From Actinomycetota bacterium (lineage in GTDB: Bacteria > Actinomycetota > Actinomycetes > S36-B12 > UBA5976), in assembly GCA_947447095.1 (NCBI GenBank), contig CANFIL010000089.1, positions 1 through 5,583 on the forward strand: a stretch of 5,583 nucleotides of DNA, given 5' to 3'. This document shows positions 1 to 5,162 of this stretch, one piece after another. Each line of letters opens with the position of its first letter. Within the stretch, counting starts at the first letter, position 1. A program made the position numbers and the translations under genes. The notes beneath the pieces were generated by a model, which worked only from the letters and a program-made list of their open reading frames with translations, was not told the origin of the DNA and made no database searches.

Positions 1-909
1 AGCGTTATTGACGGCCGTTGCTGCTTCACCAAATCCCACGCTGATGAGCGGAACTTTTCCTTCATACGTTGTGATGTCGCCTGCAGCAAAGACTCGTGGC
101 AGATTGGTTTGCATTGCTGTATTGACTGCAATGTGCCGCTTGACGACATCAATTCCCCAATCGGCAATTGGTCCAATGTTTGCCACGAAACCAAGTGCCG
201 CAACTACGGTCTGGCAGTCAATTTCACGGACTTGCCCATCTTTGGTCGTCACGGTGATTGCTTCGACATTGGACTCACCGCGCACGCCAGTGACTTCAGC
301 ATTCACAATGAGTTCGATGCCAAGAGCTCGAACTTCATCGACAGTTGTTGCGTGAGCACGAAAAGCATCACGTCGATGAACGATCTTGATAGAACGTGCA
401 ATTGGTGCAAGGGACACTGCCCAATCAAATGCCGAATCGCCACCACCAACGATGACAACATCTTTATCGCGATGATCCTCGAGACGAGGTACGAAATAGA
501 CCAGGCCACGACCTTCATAATCAGTGAGCGCCGGCAAAGCTCGTGGCGTGAATGATCCAATGCCTCCGGTGATCAGAACAGCTTTAGCAGAAATTGTTCG
601 TCCGGCATCAGTAGTTACGGTGACACTGTCGTCACTTACGTCCATTGTCTTGGCCATTTCTCCGGTGATGACAGTGGGTGAGTGAGACATCATTTGTGCA
701 ACTAGTCCATCAACAAGGTCACGGCCTTTAACACTTGGGAAACCTGCGATATCGAAGATTGCTTTCTCCGGGTACATCGCCGAAATTTGTCCGCCTAATT
801 CAGGCAAAACATCGATCAGTGTTGTGTTGAAACCGCGAAAGCCTGAGTAATACGTCGCATACAAACCTGCGGGACCTGCGCCGATAACTAGGAGATCACA
901 ATCGCTCAT
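1..909 (-). CDS. Ferredoxin--NADP(+) reductase, type 2 (thioredoxin-reductase-like flavoprotein), C-terminus cut by window
   Basis: This is a cytoplasmic FAD enzyme expected to move electrons between NADPH and ferredoxin or flavodoxin. The visible 303 residues run from the ATG at 909 to the window edge. They show the FAD-binding Rossmann motif GAGPAG (10-15), the family segment GGQISAMYPEK (39-49), the NADPH-binding motif GGGDSA (155-160), the basic motif HRRDAFRAH (178-186) that fits recognition of the NADPH phosphate, and the second FAD motif AGDIT (276-280) followed by TYEGKVPLISVGFGEA. True thioredoxin reductases carry a redox CxxC just before the NADPH motif. It is absent here (that segment reads VPRLEDHRDKDV), which points to the YumC-like FNR family. 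Such proteins have about 330-350 residues, so roughly 30-40 are missing beyond position 1. An in-frame TAG lies four codons upstream with no other start between, so the ATG at 909 is firm. I see no good Shine-Dalgarno before it. It lies 57 bases downstream of parC on the same strand. The electron partner is unknown. Confidence 0.9.
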   Translation of the reverse strand, partial: MSDCDLLVIGAGPAGLYATYYSGFRGFNTTLIDVLPELGGQISAMYPEKAIFDIAGFPSVKGRDLVDGLVAQMMSHSPTVITGEMAKTMDVSDDSVTVTTDAGRTISAKAVLITGGIGSFTPRALPALTDYEGRGLVYFVPRLEDHRDKDVVIVGGGDSAFDWAVSLAPIARSIKIVHRRDAFRAHATTVDEVRALGIELIVNAEVTGVRGESNVEAITVTTKDGQVREIDCQTVVAALGFVANIGPIADWGIDVVKRHIAVNTAMQTNLPRVFAAGDITTYEGKVPLISVGFGEAATAVNNA

Positions 910-966
910 GTGTCCACGCTAGCGCGAACGCGGTGGTGACGGCAGATAACTAGAAAAGGTGTGAGA
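910..966 (-). promoter_or_regulatory. parC to reductase intergenic leader with a possible hairpin before the start codon
   Basis: This 57-base gap precedes the reductase ATG. On the minus strand CCAC (933-936) can pair with GTGG (914-917), and after one bulged base GC (930-931) pairs with GC (918-919), leaving a 10-base loop. The structure ends only four bases before the ATG. The 8-bp palindrome CGCTAGCG (917-924) overlaps it. No U-run follows, so it does not look like a terminator, and there is no purine-rich ribosome-binding site. It may be a local promoter/leaderless start, a structured leader, or nothing. This is inference from base pairing only. Confidence 0.25.
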
Positions 967-2985
967 TTAGGGAAGTTGATCCGGCGCACAGCACACGGCT
1001 TCTACTGGCTTACGCAACGTTGTTCCAGAGCCATCGCGCTTGCCAAACTTCTCTGGAGTTTCAACAAATGCTCCAGTCGAACCGCAGGCGTGAACTGGTG
1101 AATTACCAGCTGCTGCATTAACAAGCGAATTTTCACCTGACAAGAACTTGTGGCAACGAACACCTCCGGTGCCGCGACCCTTGGCTGGAAACTCTGAGAG
1201 CGGCGTGATCTTCATGCTGTGCGCTGCGGTGCCCTTTAAAGCGCCATAATCGCCAGCTACGGTTGCCACGACACAGTCACTGTGTGGTTTCACTACGGTG
1301 CCGTAAATCAAGATCGCTTCATCCGACAGGCGAATACCAGCTACGCCACCGGCAGCACGACCTGCGGCACGTAAGACATTGAAGTCGAATCGCAGAAGTT
1401 GAGCGTCATCGCTGATCAGCACGACTTCGCCGTCGTCACCAACAACCTGCATGGCTCCAACGACCCAATCGCCATCATCAACGCGCATGACGCTCCAATC
1501 GCCAGCGCTCGTTGGGACATCGTGTGCAACGCGTTTGACGATCCCTGCAGCAGTGGCTAAGAACAATGTTGAATCGGGGTTATCCAATGTCATCAAGGCT
1601 AAAGGTCGTTCTTCCTTATCAAGCGTGATGAGCTCTTTGAGTGCGACTCCGCCAGCCACGCTGAGTACCGAATTCTCAGGAAGTGCAGGTAGCCCAACAA
1701 CAGATAGGCGCAATACACGTCCAGCAGATGTGACGACACCAATGTCTGCTCGTGCAGATGTGGAAATCACACTACGGATTGTGTCGTGGTTGACACGCTT
1801 CTTGCCAAATTCGCTTGCCACAGCTCCAGTGGTTCTGGCCAGCAAGCCTGTTGCAGACAACATGACCTGGCACGGATCATCTTCAACTTCGAGTGGCACT
1901 GCAAGTGCTGCTGAGACGATGCCTTCATCTGATTCGAGCACAGTGCGTCGATCATTTCCAAACACCTTTGCGGCTTCGGTAAGTTCATCGCCAACCACTT
2001 TGCGAAGTCGCTTATCGTTTTCCAAAATGTCGGTCAGATCAGCAATGATCATCTGCAATTCGTTTTGTTCTTTTTCGAGTTCGATTCGCGAGAACTTTGT
2101 AAGCCGACGAAGCGGCATCTCAAGAATGTACGTCGCCTGGATGTCCGATAGATCGAAGGCTTTGATGAGACGTTCCTTAGCCATACCGGAATCATCAGAC
2201 GAGCGAATGACGGCAATAACCTCGTCAATGTCCAAGATTGCTACAAGCAGACCGTCGACCAGATGTAAACGATCAGACGCTTTTGTTCTGCGGTAGAGCG
2301 ATCGCCTACGAACAACATCAAGGCGATGCTTCAAGAACACTTCAAGAAGAGGCTTGAGGCCTAATGTCACAGGCTGACCCTCAACGAGGGCAACATTGTT
2401 GATGTGGAATGCCTCTTCAAGGGGAGTCAATTTGTACAGCTGATCCAATACAGCTGCGGGATTAAAACCATTCTTGATTTCAATGACGAGTTGCAGACCT
2501 GATTCATAGTCAGTCAGATCAGTAACATCCGAAATGCCTTGAAGTTTTTTGCTCGTCACCAAGTCTTTGATGCGTTCAATAACGCGCTCAGTTCCAACTT
2601 GGTAGGGAAGTTCTCGCACGACAATGCCTTGACGACGCGCTGAAATCTGTTCAATCTCGACTTTGGCTCGCACCCGGAAGCTACCTTTGCCTACTTCATA
2701 TGCTTCACGAATTCCATCGAGACCAACGATGATGCCGCCAGTTGGCAGATCTGGGCCTGGTACAAATTTCATCAAATCATCGAGATCCGCTTTGGGATGC
2801 GCCAACAGATGCTGCGCTGCGGCAACGACCTCACGAAGATTGTGAGGCGCCATGTTGGTGGCCATACCAACCGCGATGCCTGATGCGCCGTTAACCAACA
2901 GATTCGGAATGGCAGCAGGTAAGACGGACGGTTCAAGTTCACGACCGTCGTAATTTGGTGTGAAGTCGACAACGTCTTCATCAAG
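967..2985 (-). CDS. parC: Remainder of ParC after the TAG: tower, C-gate and C-terminal beta-pinwheel
   Basis: These 672 codons plus TAA continue the ParC frame directly after the stop, starting LDEDVVDFTPNYDG (139-152). There is no start codon at the head. The first in-frame start-type codon is a TTG at 2898 inside the conserved NLLVNGASGIAVGMATN block, and it has no plausible ribosome-binding site. Landmarks by full-length residue number are VPGPDLPTGG (213-222), the tower with ISARRQGIVVRELPYQVG (252-269), the C-gate helices with LDIDEVIAVIR (389-399) and a charged coiled-coil segment LRRLTKFSRIELEKE (430-444), then a beta-pinwheel from about 500 to the end. The pinwheel carries glycine-rich turns GRAAGGVAG (from 680) and KGRGTGGVR (from 740), which are degenerate relatives of the GyrA box. 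No further stop or frameshift occurs, so any decay is very recent. Confidence 0.75.
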   Translation of the reverse strand, partial: LDEDVVDFTPNYDGRELEPSVLPAAIPNLLVNGASGIAVGMATNMAPHNLREVVAAAQHLLAHPKADLDDLMKFVPGPDLPTGGIIVGLDGIREAYEVGKGSFRVRAKVEIEQISARRQGIVVRELPYQVGTERVIERIKDLVTSKKLQGISDVTDLTDYESGLQLVIEIKNGFNPAAVLDQLYKLTPLEEAFHINNVALVEGQPVTLGLKPLLEVFLKHRLDVVRRRSLYRRTKASDRLHLVDGLLVAILDIDEVIAVIRSSDDSGMAKERLIKAFDLSDIQATYILEMPLRRLTKFSRIELEKEQNELQMIIADLTDILENDKRLRKVVGDELTEAAKVFGNDRRTVLESDEGIVSAALAVPLEVEDDPCQVMLSATGLLARTTGAVASEFGKKRVNHDTIRSVISTSARADIGVVTSAGRVLRLSVVGLPALPENSVLSVAGGVALKELITLDKEERPLALMTLDNPDSTLFLATAAGIVKRVAHDVPTSAGDWSVMRVDDGDWVVGAMQVVGDDGEVVLISDDAQLLRFDFNVLRAAGRAAGGVAGIRLSDEAILIYGTVVKPHSDCVVATVAGDYGALKGTAAHSMKITPLSEFPAKGRGTGGVRCHKFLSGENSLVNAAAGNSPVHACGSTGAFVETPEKFGKRDGSGTTLRKPVEAVCCAPDQLP

Positions 2986-2988
2986 CTA
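2986..2988 (-). other. parC: In-frame amber (TAG) stop at parC codon 138
   Basis: The minus-strand reading is MVE, TAG, LDEDVVDF, with both flanks in one frame (3399 minus 2988 and 2985 minus 966 are both multiples of three). A single base change from a sense codon is enough: TCG for Ser by C to A is one route, and CAG, AAG, GAG, TGG and TTG are others. The sequence cannot tell which codon was ancestral. The three natural gene ends in the window (sepH, the parC end, the phosphatase) all use TAA. Confidence 0.97.
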
Positions 2989-3399
2989 TTCGACCATCAA
3001 GTTTGCAGCTGCGGCTAATCGAGCCTCTGTGTACCGATAAGCCGCTGGACCTTCATCAATAGAGCCGAAGTTTCCGTGGCCATCAACGAACGGAATGCGT
3101 AGCGACCAGTCTTGGGCCATGCGTACAAGTGCGTCATAAATTGCTGAGTCACCGTGCGGGTGCAATTTACCCATGACTTCACCAACAACACGGGCACATT
3201 TAACGTGACCCTTATCGTTACGAAGTCCCATGTTGCTCATGGTGTGCAAAATGCGACGTTGAACTGGCTTGAGGCCATCACGAGCATCAGGCAACGCACG
3301 TGAATAGATAACTGAATAGGCGTATTCAAGGAATGACCCTTGCATTTCTGATGCAACGTCAATGTCCACTACGCGTTGCGCAGCATCATTCTTAGCCAT
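2986..3399 (-). CDS. parC: N-terminal ParC fragment: winged-helix domain with catalytic tyrosine, ending at the TAG
   Basis: As read, this is a product of 137 residues. It contains the start of the breakage-reunion domain: SRALPDARDGLKPVQRRIL (33-51), the helix-turn-helix region around GHVKCARVVGEVMG (64-77), HPHGDSAIYD (80-89), and RYTEAR (122-127) with Tyr123 as the residue expected to link covalently to the DNA 5' phosphate. Ser85 and Asp89, aligned to E. coli GyrA Ser83 and Asp87, are the usual quinolone-sensitive residues. The fragment lacks the tower, the coiled-coil C-gate and the C-terminal wrapping domain. By itself it cannot form the dimer interface or close the G-segment gate, so an isolated function is not expected. 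Confidence 0.75.
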   Translation of the reverse strand: MAKNDAAQRVVDIDVASEMQGSFLEYAYSVIYSRALPDARDGLKPVQRRILHTMSNMGLRNDKGHVKCARVVGEVMGKLHPHGDSAIYDALVRMAQDWSLRIPFVDGHGNFGSIDEGPAAYRYTEARLAAAANLMVE

Positions 3400-3405
3400 G
3401 CTTGT

Positions 3406-3436
3406 TAAACCTTTAGACCCTTATTTTCCAGGTTTA
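3406..3436 (-). promoter_or_regulatory. Inverted repeat joining the sepH stop to the parC ribosome-binding site
   Basis: On the minus strand TAAACCT (3430-3436, containing the sepH TAA) is the exact complement of AGGTTTA (3406-3412), separated by 17 bases. The right arm overlaps the parC Shine-Dalgarno AAAGG (3410-3414). If it folded in the mRNA it would partly mask that site, and ribosomes finishing sepH would open it, giving translational coupling. It lacks a U-tract, so it is not a terminator. The stem is short and A/T-rich, so the fold is tentative. Confidence 0.3.
3410..3414 (-). promoter_or_regulatory. Ribosome-binding site of parC
   Basis: The minus-strand AAAGG ends 10 bases before the ATG at 3399. 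It is a moderate Shine-Dalgarno at the long end of normal spacing, and it supports this start. It sits in the 34-base gap after sepH. Confidence 0.5.
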
Positions 3437-4222
3437 CTGGAAGTCGGTTGGACGGGAACCGAACAAAATGTCGTCCCATGAAGGTGACTCGTCTGCGACA
3501 GGTGCAATAACTGGAACCGGCATTGTTGGTTGTCCAGGACCTGCCCAGGCTGGTGAGTCAAGTTCGTCGAGATTGTTGTTAGCTTGAACAACTTCAGGTT
3601 CAACCGCTGGCAAACCAACCAGTCGAGGTCGCTGTTCAACTGGTTCTGGCGCGGATGCTGCCGTGGCTTCGTCAAACAACCAGCGAGCCTCATCGTCTGC
3701 AGCAATAATTCCTTGGCTCGCAGGATCATAGATCCAGGTAGCGACGCCAGAGCCACTTCCGCTTGGCCACGTCACGTTGACGTTCCAACGTCCATCCTCG
3801 CGACGGTAGCTGTCCCATTCAAGATCAAATGCTTCAATGCCACGAGCTTCTAGTTGCCCAACGGCAATGTCTTGCAAGATGACATCGCCATGACTACGAC
3901 GGACGAATGTCTCACGAGCTTTGGTTGCGATGTGATGACGCTCGGCAAGAATTGCACCGGCATATCGCTCAATGCGATCGACGGATTCACCTGATTCAGC
4001 GGCAATACTTTCGATCGCTTCGCCACGACGAACGCGTGACTGAATTTCGCGCGGTGACAGCGAAGCATCATGAGTAGTAGTTGTCTGCGTAAAGCGGGAA
4101 GGAGCAGTGACATCGCGAAGCAAATGTTCGTCAATAGTCACACTAAATTCATTGCCGTCATCATCAAGAAAGATCAGACTGAGGTTGTCGTCACTACGAC
4201 CCATGTAGACCAATTCAGACAC
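3434..4222 (-). CDS. sepH: SepH-like cell division protein (DUF3071)
   Basis: SepH is a conserved actinobacterial cytoplasmic protein that binds FtsZ and promotes its assembly at division sites (known for Streptomyces and Mycobacterium). This product has 262 residues. It starts with SELVYMGRSDDNLSLIFLDD, a beta-rich N-terminal part with IDEHL (30-34), followed by a helix-turn-helix-like segment LSPREIQSRVRRGEAIESIA (55-74) running to VDRIERYAGAILAER (81-95). Next come the DUF3071 core WDSYRREDGRWNV (136-148) and WIYDP (163-167) with DDEAR (176-180). A proline- and acid-rich linker (about 186-246) leads to the C-terminal motif PSWDDILFG (247-255) that typifies the family. The GTG start at 4222 is chosen because AAAGGA lies 7 bases upstream and MSEL matches family N-termini; the open frame further upstream overlaps the divergent gene and looks like noise. 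It is shorter than Streptomyces SepH, mainly in the linker. It heads the minus-strand unit with parC, pairing division with chromosome decatenation. Confidence 0.9.
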   Translation of the reverse strand: MSELVYMGRSDDNLSLIFLDDDGNEFSVTIDEHLLRDVTAPSRFTQTTTTHDASLSPREIQSRVRRGEAIESIAAESGESVDRIERYAGAILAERHHIATKARETFVRRSHGDVILQDIAVGQLEARGIEAFDLEWDSYRREDGRWNVNVTWPSGSGSGVATWIYDPASQGIIAADDEARWLFDEATAASAPEPVEQRPRLVGLPAVEPEVVQANNNLDELDSPAWAGPGQPTMPVPVIAPVADESPSWDDILFGSRPTDFQ

Positions 4223-4229
4223 GGCGAAA

Positions 4230-4235
4230 TCCTTT
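4230..4235 (-). promoter_or_regulatory. Ribosome-binding site fixing the sepH GTG start
   Basis: The minus-strand AAAGGA stands 7 bases before the GTG at 4222, which decides this start over the ATG six codons inside. A second, stronger-looking AGGAGGAG (4243-4250) lies 20 bases before the GTG. That is too far for ordinary use, and no start codon sits at normal spacing from it. Confidence 0.65.
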
Positions 4236-4265
4236 CGTTCGGCTCCTCCTAGTCTGGTGTGAAAC

Positions 4266-4311
4266 CCTGCAAAATCGGGGAATATCGCTGCGTGTGTCGC
4301 GTATTTGCAGG
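4266..4311. repeat. Perfect 8-bp inverted repeat with a 30-bp spacer
   Basis: CCTGCAAA (4266-4273) and TTTGCAGG (4304-4311) are exact reverse complements placed symmetrically within the divergent promoter region. They may be two half-sites of an operator, or paired -35-like elements of the two promoters. The spacer is too long for a stable hairpin. Confidence 0.45.
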
Positions 4312-4335
4312 ATGTACAGGCAGCACAATAGACCC

Positions 4336-5160
4336 ATGAACTTCTCCAACCCACTAGTTGATTCCGACCTCACGTTTGCACTTGAGATCGCACAAGTGAC
4401 CGGAGCGCTCCTAGCCGACCGCCCAGAGTTACTTGAAGTTGATTCGAAGAGCACTCCAACCGATGTCGTGACACACATGGACAAGTTGGCAGAAGAGTTA
4501 CTCGTGTCCCGTATCCGCCTTGACCGACCGCTCGATGGAATCTTGGGCGAGGAAGGTGCTGACGTGCCTTCGCAGTCAGGCCGTGTGTGGGTAATCGATC
4601 CACTAGACGGCACTGTGAATTATCTGTACGGCCTGCCATTTTGGGCAGTCTCTGTAGGTCTAGTTGAGGTAGAGACCGGCCGTGGTTTGGTGGGCGCTGT
4701 CGTTGCTCCGCTCTTGAACAAAGCATGGGTAGCAGCCGATAGCAAGGGAGCTTTCGCTCTGGATATCAATGGGAGTAGGCGTCTTGCTGTCACCGACTGC
4801 CAGGATCTCAACCGAGCACTCGTCGGAACAGGTTTTGGCTATTCAACTCAAAGGCGTGCTTCGCAAGGTCGAGTTGTTCGTACGATGCTTCCACATGTTC
4901 GCGACATTCGACGAATGGGAAGTTGTGCCATCGACTTGTGCCTAGTTGCCGGAGGAAACCTAGATGCCTACTACGAACGCGGTGTAAATCCATGGGATCA
5001 CGCAGCCGGTGGTGTGATCGCTCGAGAAGCAGGAGCAATCGTCAGCGGATTGCATCAATCTTCCGAAAGTGACGAGATGCTCGCAGCCGCAAATCCAGTT
5101 TTGCATCCAAAACTCATTACGATGCTTGAATCACTCGATGCAGATACCGACCAGGAGTAA
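4336..5160 (+). CDS. Inositol monophosphatase family protein
   Basis: This is a Mg2+-dependent, lithium-sensitive-type phosphatase of the IMPase/FIG superfamily, 274 residues, a normal length. Metal and catalytic residues are visible: Asp49 in THMDK, Glu72-Glu73 in LGEEG (70-74), the signature DPLDGTVNY (88-96) with Asp88 and Asp91, and the second signature PWDHAAGG (219-226) with Asp221. The core segment RRMGSCAIDLCLVAGGNLDAY (192-212 region) is also typical. The substrate cannot be read from sequence; inositol-1-phosphate, histidinol phosphate, fructose bisphosphate and PAP phosphatases share these motifs. The YLYGLPFWAVSVG stretch resembles common actinobacterial inositol-phosphatase homologues. 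The ATG at 4336 is preferred. In-frame GTG (4294) and ATG (4312) upstream would add only non-conserved residues. There is no clear Shine-Dalgarno, so a leaderless message is possible. It is followed two bases later by the gamma carbonic anhydrase gene, probably co-transcribed. Confidence 0.88.
   Translation: MNFSNPLVDSDLTFALEIAQVTGALLADRPELLEVDSKSTPTDVVTHMDKLAEELLVSRIRLDRPLDGILGEEGADVPSQSGRVWVIDPLDGTVNYLYGLPFWAVSVGLVEVETGRGLVGAVVAPLLNKAWVAADSKGAFALDINGSRRLAVTDCQDLNRALVGTGFGYSTQRRASQGRVVRTMLPHVRDIRRMGSCAIDLCLVAGGNLDAYYERGVNPWDHAAGGVIAREAGAIVSGLHQSSESDEMLAAANPVLHPKLITMLESLDADTDQE
5153..5157 (+). promoter_or_regulatory. Ribosome-binding site of the carbonic anhydrase gene
   Basis: AGGAG lies in the last codons of the phosphatase gene, 5 bases before the ATG at 5163, and the phosphatase TAA falls in the spacer. 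This arrangement suits coupled translation of the two genes. Confidence 0.7.
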
Positions 5161-5162
5161 CC

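Larger units (their letters stand above)
967..3399 (-). pseudogene. parC: DNA topoisomerase IV subunit A (ParC-type), interrupted by an in-frame TAG at codon 138
   Basis: This is the DNA-breaking and rejoining subunit of a type IIA topoisomerase, which works with a ParE/GyrB-type ATPase subunit to decatenate and relax the chromosome. The frame holds 810 codons plus a final TAA (967-969), close to the size of actinobacterial ParC proteins. Both sides of the interruption are in the same frame and well conserved. ParC is preferred over GyrA for three reasons: the segment before the catalytic tyrosine reads FGSIDEGPAAYRYTEAR rather than the gyrase form with an inserted PGND-type loop, the tower region has the ParC wording LTPLEEAFHINNVALVEGQ, and no classical GyrA box is present. 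The start ATG at 3399 is set by AAAGG 10 bases upstream and an in-frame TAA further up. Its neighbours are sepH upstream (34-base gap) and a ferredoxin-NADP reductase downstream. Pseudogene is the literal reading; a sequence error in an intact gene is an equally serious alternative. Confidence 0.8.
4223..4335. promoter_or_regulatory. Divergent intergenic region between sepH and the phosphatase gene
   Basis: Both flanking genes point away from this 113-base stretch, so promoters for the sepH-parC unit (minus) and the phosphatase-carbonic anhydrase unit (plus) should lie here. TTGCAG is present on each strand facing its own gene (plus 4305-4310, minus 4267-4272) and could serve as -35-like elements. 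I find no convincing -10 hexamer at 16-18 bases from either. CACAAT (4324-4329) ends six bases before the phosphatase ATG, which would suit a leaderless transcript, but the match is weak. Confidence 0.5.

Noticed and set aside
8..555. Two overlapping plus-strand open frames opposite the reductase gene
   Set aside because: They are complements of the clear flavoprotein frame on the minus strand, with no motif and no ribosome-binding site of note.
910..966. Factor-independent terminator after parC
   Set aside because: The only stem here is short, bulged and not followed by a U-tract in the minus-strand direction.
1451..2296. Long plus-strand open frame of 281 codons antisense to parC
   Set aside because: The translation is rich in Ser, Thr and Arg with no recognisable domain, and it is the complement of well-conserved ParC tower and C-terminal sequence. 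It is a shadow frame.
2772..2984. Reinitiation at the ATG just after the parC TAG
   Set aside because: That ATG is out of frame with ParC and gives about 70 residues with no family resemblance, so it cannot rescue the topoisomerase.
2986..2988. Reassignment of TAG to an amino acid (altered code or pyrrolysine)
   Set aside because: Only this one TAG appears in about 5.3 kb of coding frame, and a reassigned codon should recur. Pyrrolysine decoding is not expected for this family, and nothing in the window supports it. The TAA-only gene ends are too few to be informative.
2970..3000. Frameshift as the cause of the parC interruption
   Set aside because: The frames on both sides are identical and no residues are missing or added around the stop, so a substitution explains it fully.
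3147..3171. Quinolone-resistance change in ParC
   Set aside because: The HPHGDSAIYD segment keeps Ser85 and Asp89, the usual sensitive residues.
4294..4335. Earlier GTG (4294) or ATG (4312) start for the phosphatase
   Set aside because: The added residues (SRICRMYRQHNRP) do not look like an IMPase N-terminus and no Shine-Dalgarno precedes them. They cannot be fully excluded.
4223..4354. Extended sepH start up to 44 codons further upstream
   Set aside because: The extension would cross the divergent promoter region and overlap the phosphatase start, has non-family residues, and lacks a suitable ribosome-binding site. The GTG at 4222 has an ideal one.
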